Origin: Pseudomonadota bacterium
GTDB taxonomy: Bacteria; Pseudomonadota; Gammaproteobacteria; Burkholderiales; Burkholderiaceae_C
Length of the DNA stretch: 10,091 nucleotides
Assembly: GCA_023435325.1 (NCBI GenBank)
Contig: JAEYRT010000224.1
Coordinates: 1-10,091 of the forward strand
Reading direction: 5' to 3'
Positions within the stretch are counted from its first letter, which is position 1, and each line of letters starts with the position of its first letter. Positions 1-8,608 of the stretch are shown in pieces. Below the pieces are notes generated by a model. It made no database searches and was not told the DNA's origin. It saw nothing but the letters and a program-made list of their open reading frames with translations. The position numbers and the translations under genes are program-made.

Positions 1-270
1 ATCCAGGGCATCGGCGCGGGTTTCATTCCAAAAAATCTGGATATGACGCTGCTGGACGGCGTGATCCAGGTCGATGCCGAACCCGCACGCGAATACGCGC
101 GCCGCGCTGCACGCGAAGAGGGGCTGCTCGTGGGCATTTCCTCCGGCGCCACACTGGCGGCCATTGCGCAGAAGCTGCCCGATCTGCCAGCAGGCGCCAA
201 GGTGCTGGGTTTTGCCTATGACACGGGTGAGCGTTATCTGTCCGTGGAAGGATTTTTGCCCAACGCATAA
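1..270 (+). CDS. cysK: Cysteine synthase (O-acetylserine sulfhydrylase), C-terminal part
   Basis: This is the last 89 codons of a gene that begins before the window; reading frame 1 is open from base 1 to the TAA at 268-270. The product belongs to the PLP-dependent cysteine synthase family, which makes L-cysteine from O-acetylserine and sulfide in the cytoplasm. The visible part starts with IQGIGAGFIPKNLD, a block typical of CysK rather than CysM. It continues with EEGLLVGISSGA, whose serine contacts the PLP ring nitrogen in this fold, and ends with the conserved GERYLS motif near the C terminus. The tail after that motif is short (VEGFLPNA), so the protein ends earlier than E. coli CysK. A strong terminator follows, so it is the last gene of its transcript. 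A related PLP lyase of the same family cannot be excluded without the N-terminal half. Confidence 0.9.
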   Translation: MQGIGAGFIPKNLDMTLLDGVIQVDAEPAREYARRAAREEGLLVGISSGATLAAIAQKLPDLPAGAKVLGFAYDTGERYLSVEGFLPNA

Positions 271-311
271 GACCGGGGGTGATTTACCCCCAGCACTTGA
301 GAGTCACACCG

Positions 312-342
312 CCACTGGGCCAGCACCCAGTGGATTTTTTTT
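312..342 (+). terminator. Rho-independent terminator of the cysK-like gene
   Basis: A perfect 8-bp stem (CCACTGGG at 312-319 pairing with CCCAGTGG at 326-333) has a 6-nt loop and is followed by one A and eight T residues (335-342). It begins 41 nt after the stop codon. A second small hairpin (GGGGGT 275-280 with ACCCCC 286-291, loop of 5) lies just behind the stop codon but has no T tract, so it is more likely to protect or pause the transcript than to end it. Confidence 0.9.
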
Positions 343-343
343 C

Positions 344-424
344 ATAGCAGCTAACGCTTGTTTCAAGATGATTTCAGATATTTTTCTTTCTGAAATGCTG
401 ATGAAACCTACGTTAGATGCTCTT
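344..424. repeat. Palindromic intergenic element, copy 1 (81 nt)
   Basis: This 81-nt imperfect palindrome has an inner stem TTTCAGA (372-378) with TCTGAAA (389-395), extended by one more pair after a mismatch. An outer stem AGCAGCTAACG (346-356) pairs with CGTTAGATGCT (411-421) at 10 of 11 positions. A further local hairpin CTTG-TTT-CAAG lies at 357-367. It aligns without gaps to the element at 5324-5404, with 47 of 81 identical bases by hand count, including a 12-base core and a 7-base block. It starts directly after the T tract of the terminator. Its role is unknown: it could be an extragenic palindrome, a non-autonomous element, or an RNA structure in the leader of the ABC transporter gene. 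Confidence 0.7.
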
Positions 425-441
425 ATTTATTTTGCACATTC

Positions 442-457
442 CCTCTGTACCCAGAGG
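442..457 (+). other. Small hairpin in the leader of the ABC transporter gene
   Basis: A perfect 6-bp stem, CCTCTG (442-447) with CAGAGG (452-457), closes a 4-nt loop. It lies 29 nt before the ribosome-binding site of the ABC transporter gene. No T tract follows, so it is not a terminator. Whether it matters is unknown. Confidence 0.3.
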
Positions 458-486
458 TCGGAGGACTCGCCTACCATTGCCCGCAC

Positions 487-500
487 AAGGAGCACAGATC

Positions 501-503
<3 letters not shown>
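487..503 (+). promoter_or_regulatory. Ribosome-binding site that fixes a TTG start
   Basis: AAGGAG at 487-492 is a near-perfect Shine-Dalgarno sequence. It stands 8 nt before a TTG at 501-503, in frame with the ABC transporter. The upstream in-frame ATG at 417 would add 28 residues that look unlike the family and has no such site. Confidence 0.8.
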
Positions 504-2345
<1,842 letters not shown>

Positions 2346-2509
2346 GCCCGGTTGCAAGCCCGGCGAGACTTTGACGTAACACAAGAAGCGCCGCAGTGTC
2401 CAAGCAAACGGCGACAGACGGTGCAGGCATCTCCAGGCCACTCCCTAGCATGTAAAACCTTTTGGGCGGAGCTTCCGTCCATTCTGGGCCTACTTTTAAG
2501 GGACGAGCC

Positions 2510-4183
2510 ATGTCTGCCATTCTTGAACGCACTCCGAACCCGCTTGTCGGCGCTGCTTCATTGCGCCCTGCCTTGCGCGTACAGCAGCCTGCGCAGCCAC
2601 GCCCCACGGCGGGCACACCCACCGCCACCCAAGCAACCCGCGAAGCACAGACACACGGCGAGGAATTTGTCGTGCCCGACAGCGAGCTGCTCATGTCCAC
2701 CACGGACAGAACAGGCCGCATCACCCACTGCAACTCGGCGTTCAGCTATGTCAGCGGCTACAGCATGGAAGAGCTGATGGGGCAGCCACACAACATCGTG
2801 CGCCACCCTGATATGCCTGCCGAAGCCTTCAAGGACATGTGGGCCACCATCGGCCATGGCCGGGCGTGGTCCGGCGTGGTGAAAAACCGGCGCAAGGATG
2901 GCCGCCACTACTGGGTGCGCGCCTATGTCACCCCCATCATGGAGGGCGACAAACCCATCGGCTACATGTCCGTGCGGGTGAAACCCACACCCGGTGAGGT
3001 CAAGGCCGCCAGCGCGCTCTACCGCAAGCTGCGCGACGGCACACAGGGCAGCATCTATCTGCATGCCGGCAGCATCCGCAGAAAAGGACTGCTGAACCAT
3101 TGGGGCAAGCTGCAGCGTGCCAGCTTCACCTTGCGCCTGCTGGCCATGCTGGTGCCCGTGCTGGTGGTGGCGCTGCTGTTTCCCGCCATGGGCTGGACCC
3201 AGTTGTGGCAGATCGGCGTTCAGGCCGCCCTACTGGGCGCTCTGAGCGCATGGATGCTTTATCGCCAGCATTTGCGCGTCACACGTCCCTTCAGGGAAGC
3301 GGCCTTTCTGGCCAGAGACATCACAGGCTGCAAGCTGGACCGGCCTTTGCCCCGTTATCTGGGCAGGCATCCCATGGCGTTCCTGCTGGAGCGCCTCAAG
3401 CAGGTGCACATCAACTTGCGCGCCGTCGTGGGAGATGCCCGCCATGAGATCGACAGTTTCACCCAAATGTCGCGCAACCTGAGCCACGACGCTGGCAATC
3501 TGGCCCAGCGCACCGACCGCCAGGCCCAGGACCTGCAGGAAACCGCAGCAGCCATGGAACAGCTGTCAGCCACCGTGGCCAATGCCCAGCAGGCCACCGA
3601 GGAAGTCAAGGCCCACAGTGAATCCAGTGCCAAGCTGGCACTCCAGGGTGGCAAGGCCATGGAAGAAGTGGGCGTTCTGGTGCAGGGCATGCACACATCG
3701 TCCCAGCAGATGGGGCAGATCATCTCCACGATTGAAAGCATCGCATTCCAAACCAACATCCTGGCGCTCAATGCAGCCGTGGAAGCGGCACGCGCTGGCG
3801 AGCAGGGACGTGGCTTTGCCGTCGTCGCGGGGGAAGTGCGCGCCCTGGCGCAGCACAGCGCCCAGGCAGCCGGTGAAATTCGCCAGCTCATCGCGCACTC
3901 CAGCGAGCAAATGAACCAGAGCGCCCGACACATGGAGCATGCCGGGCACACCATCAGTCAGGCGGTGATGGCGGTCACCCAGGTCAGTGACCTCATCAGC
4001 AGCATGGTCACGGGCACCCGGGAGCAGGTCGTGGGCATTGCCCAGGTCAATGATGCGCTCAACGACCTGGATGCCGTGACGCAGGACAATGCCCGTCTGG
4101 CCGAGGAATCCGCCCATTCTGCGCAGCACATGGACACGAATGCTGGCACCTTGCGCCGGACACTGGAAGTGTTCCGCATGTAG
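2510..4183 (+). CDS. aer: Aer-type aerotaxis/energy-taxis chemoreceptor (PAS + MCP)
   Basis: This 557-aa chemoreceptor should sense redox state or oxygen through a cytoplasmic flavin-binding PAS domain and signal through CheA/CheW to the flagellar motor. The PAS domain spans about residues 58-165. It carries the Aer signature VRHPDMP (R98, H99, D101, matching E. coli Aer R57, H58, D60), followed by WSGVVKNRRKDG and YWVRA. Two hydrophobic segments lie at about 207-225 and 230-249 with almost no periplasmic loop, as in Aer. A HAMP-like region follows (about 254-305), then the MCP signalling domain with its highly conserved tip around 407-447 (AFQTNILALNAAVEAARAGE). There is no NWETF-like tail for CheR/CheB binding; it ends EVFRM. 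ATG 2510 is preceded by AAGGGA at 2498-2503, 6 nt away. The first ~50 residues are rich in P, A, T and Q and form an extension absent from E. coli Aer. The gene converges on the next one with 31 nt between stops. Confidence 0.93.
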   Translation: MSAILERTPNPLVGAASLRPALRVQQPAQPRPTAGTPTATQATREAQTHGEEFVVPDSELLMSTTDRTGRITHCNSAFSYVSGYSMEELMGQPHNIVRHPDMPAEAFKDMWATIGHGRAWSGVVKNRRKDGRHYWVRAYVTPIMEGDKPIGYMSVRVKPTPGEVKAASALYRKLRDGTQGSIYLHAGSIRRKGLLNHWGKLQRASFTLRLLAMLVPVLVVALLFPAMGWTQLWQIGVQAALLGALSAWMLYRQHLRVTRPFREAAFLARDITGCKLDRPLPRYLGRHPMAFLLERLKQVHINLRAVVGDARHEIDSFTQMSRNLSHDAGNLAQRTDRQAQDLQETAAAMEQLSATVANAQQATEEVKAHSESSAKLALQGGKAMEEVGVLVQGMHTSSQQMGQIISTIESIAFQTNILALNAAVEAARAGEQGRGFAVVAGEVRALAQHSAQAAGEIRQLIAHSSEQMNQSARHMEHAGHTISQAVMAVTQVSDLISSMVTGTREQVVGIAQVNDALNDLDAVTQDNARLAEESAHSAQHMDTNAGTLRRTLEVFRM

Positions 4184-4214
4184 GTGGCCGCGCGGGGCAC
4201 GGCCTGTTGGCGGT

Positions 4215-5177
4215 TTATTCCAGGCCTATGCCCTGCACGATCTCTTTTTCCTCCGCAAAGGCTTTGGCCGCAAAACTCGCATAGGCCTTGTGGTCACGGT
4301 AGTCGGTGCGGATGCCGTAGTTGGACACCACCTGCTGGAAAGCGGGGTCCTGCATGGCGACCTTGACGGCCTGATCCAGCTTCTCCACCACCTCCTGCGG
4401 CATGCCCTTGGGGCCGGCAATGCCCAGTGGCGAGGGCACGTCGAAGTCATAGCCTGCCTCACGGAAGGTGGGTACGTTGGCAAAGGCTTCGGGACGGCGA
4501 TCGGCTGCTGTCGCCAGCGCACGCACCTTGCCGGCCTGCACCTGCGGCAAGATGCTGTTGGCAAAGATGGCGGACTTGATATGCCCACCGGAGAGCGCGG
4601 TGATGGCGTCTGCATCACCCTTGAACGGCGCATGGTTGAGCTGGATGCCGGTCTTCTTTTCCAGCAGTGCCATGGCCACGTGGTTGGCCGTGAACTTGCC
4701 TGGCGTGCCGTAATCCATCTGCCCCGGATGCTGCTTGGCCCAGGCCACATAGTCCTGCACCGTCTGAATGGGCGAACTGGCCGGCACGGTGAGGATGAAG
4801 TCGTATGTCATGAAGGTGGCGATGTAGCTCAGGTCACGCACCGGGTCATAAGACACCTTCTGGATATAGGGCTGGCGAAAGATGCCCACAGGCGCCAGCG
4901 TCAGCCGGTAGCCATCGGGTTTGGCCGTGAGCATGTCCACCACGCCCATGGCGCCTGCTGCACCAGGCTTGTTCTCCACCACCACGGTCTGACCCAGCAC
5001 CTTGCCCATGCCCTGTCCCAGCGCACGGGCGATCACGTCGGTCACCCCGCCAGGGCCGTAAGGCACGATTAGGGTGATGGGCTTGTTGGGGAAATTGTCG
5101 GCCTGCGCATGCGCAGCCCCCATGCACAGACTGGCCGCCATGGCCACCACACCCAAAGTCCACACTCGTCGCTGCAT
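4215..5177 (-). CDS. Bug/TctC-family periplasmic solute-binding protein
   Basis: This 320-aa exported protein belongs to the tripartite tricarboxylate receptor (Bug, TctC) family, whose members bind small carboxylates or aromatics in the periplasm. A signal peptide is clear: MQRR, then a hydrophobic stretch to about residue 22, with likely cleavage after AHA at residue 24. The mature part opens with FPNKPITLIVPYGPGGVTDVIAR, in which the PYGPGG loop and the following aspartate form part of the ligand pocket in this family. The VVENKPGAAG block follows near residue 67 and PDGYRL near 88. The start is supported by AGGAGG 5 nt upstream (complement of 5183-5188). No TctA/TctB membrane partners are next to it, as is common for Bug genes in Burkholderiales. 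It lies 252 nt downstream of a paralogue and may have its own promoter, though I could not find a convincing one. Ligand unknown. Confidence 0.9.
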   Translation of the reverse strand: MQRRVWTLGVVAMAASLCMGAAHAQADNFPNKPITLIVPYGPGGVTDVIARALGQGMGKVLGQTVVVENKPGAAGAMGVVDMLTAKPDGYRLTLAPVGIFRQPYIQKVSYDPVRDLSYIATFMTYDFILTVPASSPIQTVQDYVAWAKQHPGQMDYGTPGKFTANHVAMALLEKKTGIQLNHAPFKGDADAITALSGGHIKSAIFANSILPQVQAGKVRALATAADRRPEAFANVPTFREAGYDFDVPSPLGIAGPKGMPQEVVEKLDQAVKVAMQDPAFQQVVSNYGIRTDYRDHKAYASFAAKAFAEEKEIVQGIGLE

Positions 5178-5323
5178 GTTTGCCTCCTGCTGTTGCCCAT
5201 GAACAAGGCCTCAATCTAGAGGGCATCGGAGCATGGGCCTACAGGGTCTGCCCGTAGCTGCTGTCACCCAGTTGCCGCTGTCCGCGCAGGCTGTCATGCA
5301 CAGTGATCAGCATTGTGCTTTTA

Positions 5324-5404
5324 ATAGCTGCCAGTGCCCGTATTTGCTTGATTTCAGATAAAAAACTATCTGAAACCTAATCTACACAAGCGTCAGCAGC
5401 TATT
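5324..5404. repeat. Palindromic intergenic element, copy 2 (81 nt)
   Basis: The inner stem is perfect over 9 bp: TTTCAGATA (5352-5360) with TATCTGAAA (5367-5375), loop AAAAAC. The outer ends also pair over 9 bp: AATAGCTGC from 5323 with GCAGCTATT ending at 5404. It aligns base for base with the element at 344-424 over the same length. It lies 25 nt behind the stop codon of the Bug gene in the cat cluster and ends in a T run on the + strand. On the - strand, the direction of the neighbouring genes, no T tract follows the stem, so it is not a standard terminator for them. Confidence 0.75.
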
Positions 5405-5429
5405 TTTTTAGCAAGTGGGTTGCTTCCAC

Positions 5430-6425
5430 TCAATCAGCGGTAATCCCCGAACTCTTGATCAGCTGCGTCCAGCGTTCGGTTTCCTTGACCAGGTGCGTAC
5501 GCAAGGCTTCCGGCGTGCTGCCTACAGGCTGAGCGCCAATGGCATCCAGGCGTGTTTTGACTTCCGGTGTCGCCATGGCGGCATTCAGGGTCTTGCCCAG
5601 TTTTTCGACAATGGGAGCCGGTGTGCCTGCAGGCATGAAGGTGGCAAACCAAGGGGAGACTTCATAGCCCGGCACGCCGGCCTCTTCCACCGTTGGCACA
5701 TCGGGCAAGGAAGGTGAACGCGTCTTGGTGGTGATGGCCAGCGCACGCAGCTTGCCGGCTTCGATATGCGGGCGTGCCGAGGTGATGCTGTCAAACATGA
5801 AGTCCACCTGCCCGCCCAGCAGGTCCGTCACGGCCGGGCCGCTGCCGCGGTAAGGCACATGCAGCATTTCCACGCCGGTCATGGCCGTGAAGCTGGCCCC
5901 CGCCAGGTGAATGGACGTGCCATTGCCTGCCGATGCATAGCTCAGGCGATTGGGTGCCTTTTTGGCTGCGGCAATCAGGTCCTTCACACTGCCGATGTCT
6001 TTTTGCTTGGCGCCTGCCACCAGCACATTGGGCACCACGGCCAGAAGGCTGACGGGCTCGAAATCCTTGAGCGGGTCATAGCTGAGCTTGCTGTACAGCG
6101 CGCCATTGGTTGCCATGCCGATGGAAGTGATCATCAGCGTATAGCCATCTGCCGGCTGCTTGGCCACAAAGTCGGAGCCGATGTTGCCGCCCGCGCCAGG
6201 CTTGTTTTCAATCACGAAAGGCTGGCCCAGCTCGCGACCGGCCACCTCGCCCAGGGTTCTGGCAATGGCATCCATGGCGCCACCTGGCGGGAAAGGAACC
6301 ACCCATTTGATGGGCTTGTCAGGCCATTGGCTGGCATCGCTGCCTTGCGCCTGCGCCAGGGCAGGTACGGCACAAACAGCCGCCAGGGCCCAGGCCATGG
6401 GATGTCGAAGATAGGAACGCGCCAT
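5430..6425 (-). CDS. Bug/TctC-family periplasmic solute-binding protein in the cat cluster
   Basis: This 331-aa exported receptor is of the same family as the product of the neighbouring gene at 4215-5177, but clearly a divergent paralogue. The signal peptide runs to about residue 26 (ALAQAQ, cleavage after AQA). The mature part has WPDKPIKWVVPFPPGGAMD, with the canonical PFPPGG pocket loop and aspartate, then VIENKPGAGGNIG and PADGYTL. Late in the protein PDVPTVEEAGVPGYE is the usual family block. ATG 6425 is chosen over the upstream in-frame TTG at 6443, because GGGAG lies 6 nt before it (complement of 6432-6436) and the signal peptide then has normal length. It begins 51 nt after the catC stop on the same strand with no terminator between, so it is probably co-transcribed with the catechol genes. 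A role in binding an aromatic acid, muconate or related dicarboxylate is inference from context only. Confidence 0.9.
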   Translation of the reverse strand: MARSYLRHPMAWALAAVCAVPALAQAQGSDASQWPDKPIKWVVPFPPGGAMDAIARTLGEVAGRELGQPFVIENKPGAGGNIGSDFVAKQPADGYTLMITSIGMATNGALYSKLSYDPLKDFEPVSLLAVVPNVLVAGAKQKDIGSVKDLIAAAKKAPNRLSYASAGNGTSIHLAGASFTAMTGVEMLHVPYRGSGPAVTDLLGGQVDFMFDSITSARPHIEAGKLRALAITTKTRSPSLPDVPTVEEAGVPGYEVSPWFATFMPAGTPAPIVEKLGKTLNAAMATPEVKTRLDAIGAQPVGSTPEALRTHLVKETERWTQLIKSSGITAD

Positions 6426-6476
6426 GGTTGTCTCCCGGTGCAATATTGTTGTGTGAAGGGGGCTCGGCGACCGCGC

Positions 6477-6755
6477 TTAGCGGATCGACGAGGGATGCTT
6501 GGCCAGTGGCGTGACCGAAATCTGCATGTACGGGAACAGCGGCAGCGCGCTCAGAATGTCGTGCAGCTCATCGTTGCTTTGCACGTCAAACACGCTGTAG
6601 TTGGCGTATTCACCGACCACGCGCCACAGGTGCTGCCACTTGCCGGCCTGCTGCAACTGCTGGGCATAGGCTTTTTCTTCGGCTTTGATGCGCGCAGCTT
6701 CTTCGGCGGGCAGGGTGCTGGGGATATCGACAATCATGTGTACGAGATACAGCAT
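6477..6755 (-). CDS. catC: Muconolactone delta-isomerase
   Basis: This 92-aa protein has the normal length of CatC, a small cytoplasmic enzyme that forms a decamer and moves the double bond of (+)-muconolactone to give 3-oxoadipate enol-lactone. Recognition blocks are MLYLVHMIVDIP at the start, IKAEEKAYAQQLQ (residues 23-35), WQHLWRVVGEYANYSVFDV (about 40-58), LPLFPYM and the C-terminal HPSSIR; all match Pseudomonas CatC closely. ATG 6755 has AAAGGA about 5 nt upstream. It lies 39 nt after the enol-lactonase gene, and its product is the substrate of that enzyme, which fits a single operon. Confidence 0.97.
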   Translation of the reverse strand: MLYLVHMIVDIPSTLPAEEAARIKAEEKAYAQQLQQAGKWQHLWRVVGEYANYSVFDVQSNDELHDILSALPLFPYMQISVTPLAKHPSSIR

Positions 6756-6794
6756 GGGTTTCCTTTCAGTCTGGAATGGGAGGACCCAGCGCGT

Positions 6795-7640
6795 TTAGCG
6801 CACGCGGGTCAGAAAATGCATGAGCTGGGTGGTGAACGCCTGCGGCGCTTCCACATTGGACAGGTGCGAGGCCTGCACCACCGCCAGCTGGGACGAGGCA
6901 ATGGCAGCCTGCATGGCCTCGGCATCTGCCACTGTGGTCACGGGGTCGGCCGCGCCTGCCAGCAGCAAGGTGGGGGTGGTGATGCGGGCCAGCTCGCCCC
7001 GCAGGTCAGAGCTTGCCAATGCCTCGCAGCAGGCGGCATACCCTTCGGGATCGATACGTGCAAGGCCGGCCTGCACTTGCTGCACCACAACAGGCTGGGC
7101 CTGGACAAAGGCTTCGGTAAACCAGCGGCCAGGGGCCGAATCGGCCAGCGCCTGCATGCCGTTGGCGCCACCGCTGCGCACGGCAGCAGCACGCTCCTGC
7201 CAGGCCTGCGCCGTACCGATCTTGGCTGCACTGTTGCACACGACCAGCGCGGACAGACGCTCCGCGGCATGCACCCCCAGCCACAGCCCGGTGTGCCCTC
7301 CCATGGACAAGCCGCAAAATGCAGCCTGCTGCACGTCCAGGGCATCCAGCACAGCAAGCACATCGGCACCCAGAGCATCAAAGCTATAAGGGCCGGGCGT
7401 GACGGGGCTGCCACCATGGCCACGGGTGTCGTAGCGGATCACACGCCAGTGGCGCGCCAGCGCGTCCACCTGGGGGGTCCACATCTCCAGCGTGGTCCCC
7501 AGGGAATTGCTCAGCACCAGGGCTGGCGCGGCAGGATCACCATCCACGGCGACGCGGAAGCTGCCTCGCTGAGTGACAAGCTGATAAGGGGTAGAAGGCA
7601 TCAGGACTACTCTTTCAACACGAGGAAGCGCGGTGCTCAT
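6795..7640 (-). CDS. catD: 3-oxoadipate enol-lactonase
   Basis: This alpha/beta-hydrolase (281 aa from ATG 7640) hydrolyses 3-oxoadipate enol-lactone to 3-oxoadipate, the step shared by the catechol and protocatechuate branches, so pcaD is an equally fair name. Family blocks are LSNSLGTTLEMW (oxyanion region, residues 43-54), RYDTRGHGGS (69-78) and the nucleophile elbow GLSMGG with S112. The remaining catalytic residues are D232 in AGAADP and H259 in ASHLSNVE. The ATG at 7640 overlaps the catA stop codon (ATGA), which suggests translational coupling, but the Shine-Dalgarno sequence there is weak. A second ATG at 7601, preceded by AAAGAG at 8 nt, would give 268 aa, nearer the usual size. I cannot decide between them. 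The stop is certain. Confidence 0.93.
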   Translation of the reverse strand: MSTALPRVERVVLMPSTPYQLVTQRGSFRVAVDGDPAAPALVLSNSLGTTLEMWTPQVDALARHWRVIRYDTRGHGGSPVTPGPYSFDALGADVLAVLDALDVQQAAFCGLSMGGHTGLWLGVHAAERLSALVVCNSAAKIGTAQAWQERAAAVRSGGANGMQALADSAPGRWFTEAFVQAQPVVVQQVQAGLARIDPEGYAACCEALASSDLRGELARITTPTLLLAGAADPVTTVADAEAMQAAIASSQLAVVQASHLSNVEAPQAFTTQLMHFLTRVR

Positions 7641-8572
7641 GCCGCCAGGCGTGGACGCTCGACGATCTGGTTGTCGGCACCATCCACCAGCGCGCTGAGC
7701 TGGATGTCGAACACGATCTCCGCAAAGGGAGCATTCAGGCCGTGCGCCTGGATCGAGGCGGCATCCGTGCGCTCCACCAGCGCAGGCACCAGGCCTTCAC
7801 GTGTGGCGTAAGCAAAATCGTCGAACACCAACGGATCGCCATCGATGTTGATCTGCGTGGTCAGCTTGCGGTGGCCTTCAGCCGACACAAAGAAGTGGAT
7901 GTGGGCAGGACGATTGCCGTGGCGGCCCAGCGCGTTGAGCAGCGCCTGGGTGGGGCCATCGGGCGGGCAGCCATAGCCGCTGGGCACGATGCTCTGGAAC
8001 TTGTAGCGACCCTGGGCATCCGCCAGGATGGTGCGGCGCATGTTGAACGGCTGCTGTTCACCCGTGGGGTCAAAGTGCGAATAGAAACCCTTGGTGTTGG
8101 CATGCCAGACTTCCACCTTGGCGCCGGGCAAGGGCTGGCCGTCCGCGCCACGCACAATGCCGTGCATGATCAGGGTATGGCCTTGCTGGTCGCTGCCATC
8201 GTCCAGGCGCGCAAAGCCTTCGGAAACGGGAGCGCCCGCCACATACAACGGCCCTTCGATGGTGCGTGGTGTGCCATTGGTCACACCCAGCGCGGCGTCC
8301 TCGGCGTCCATGCGCATGTCCAGGTAGCGGTCAAAGCCCAGGCCGGGGGACAGCAGACCCGCTTCGCCCTGCGCACCCAGCTGGTTCAGGTAGGCAACGC
8401 CAGCCCAGTATTCATCAGGCGTGATGTTCAAATCCTCAATGGTCCTGAACAAGTCGGTGAGGATGCGGTGCACAATCTGTTTGGTACGCGGATTGCCGCC
8501 TTCCTGATTCAAACCGCTGGCCAGACGCAGAAAACTTTGAACGTCCTGGGTGTCAAAAATCTTGGTACTCAT
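7637..8572 (-). CDS. catA: Catechol 1,2-dioxygenase
   Basis: This 311-aa intradiol ring-cleavage enzyme splits catechol with O2 to cis,cis-muconate, using non-heme Fe(III). All four iron ligands are visible and sit at the same numbers as in Pseudomonas and Acinetobacter CatA: Y164 in KGFYSHFDPT, Y200 in VPSGYGCPPDGP, and H224 and H226 in RPAHIHFF; the conserved active-site R221 is also there. The N-terminal helical dimer domain (about residues 1-95) is complete, and TIEGPLYVAGAP (104-115) is the usual block before the catalytic domain. Length matches the family. ATG 8572 has AGGAG 6 nt upstream. It follows catB by 36 nt and overlaps the next gene by 4 nt. A chlorocatechol dioxygenase is less likely, because those are shorter (about 250-260 aa) and the neighbours are of the cat rather than the clc/tfd type. 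Confidence 0.97.
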   Translation of the reverse strand: MSTKIFDTQDVQSFLRLASGLNQEGGNPRTKQIVHRILTDLFRTIEDLNITPDEYWAGVAYLNQLGAQGEAGLLSPGLGFDRYLDMRMDAEDAALGVTNGTPRTIEGPLYVAGAPVSEGFARLDDGSDQQGHTLIMHGIVRGADGQPLPGAKVEVWHANTKGFYSHFDPTGEQQPFNMRRTILADAQGRYKFQSIVPSGYGCPPDGPTQALLNALGRHGNRPAHIHFFVSAEGHRKLTTQINIDGDPLVFDDFAYATREGLVPALVERTDAASIQAHGLNAPFAEIVFDIQLSALVDGADNQIVERPRLAA

Positions 8573-8608
8573 CGTGGTCTCCTGGGAGTATCTGGAAATA
8601 AGAGAGGT

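Noticed and set aside
2371..2399. Possible sigma-70 promoter for the Aer gene: TTGACG, 17 nt, CAGTGT
   Set aside because: The -35 is good but the -10 hexamer hardly matches TATAAT, so the spacing alone is not enough.
2453..2475. Possible flagellar sigma-28 promoter (TAAA box) before the Aer gene
   Set aside because: The TAAA is present, but nothing like GCCGATAA stands at the right distance.
4184..4214. Possible bidirectional terminator between the convergent Aer and Bug genes
   Set aside because: The 31-nt gap has only imperfect GC-rich pairing and no T run in either direction.
5298..5318. Inverted repeat GCACA-N11-TGTGC followed by TTTT before the second palindromic element
   Set aside because: Arms are only 5 bp with a long loop and it points away from the genes here; too weak to call an operator or terminator.
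6426..6476. Possible terminator or promoter between catC and the following Bug gene
   Set aside because: No stem with a T tract and no promoter pair; only a short CAATATTG palindrome at 6441-6448, so an operon junction is the simplest reading.
5766..7811. A 681-codon open frame on the + strand opposite the Bug, catC and enol-lactonase genes
   Set aside because: It crosses several clearly real genes and the gaps between them, has no family signature, and shows shadow-frame composition (Gly, His, Arg, Gln).
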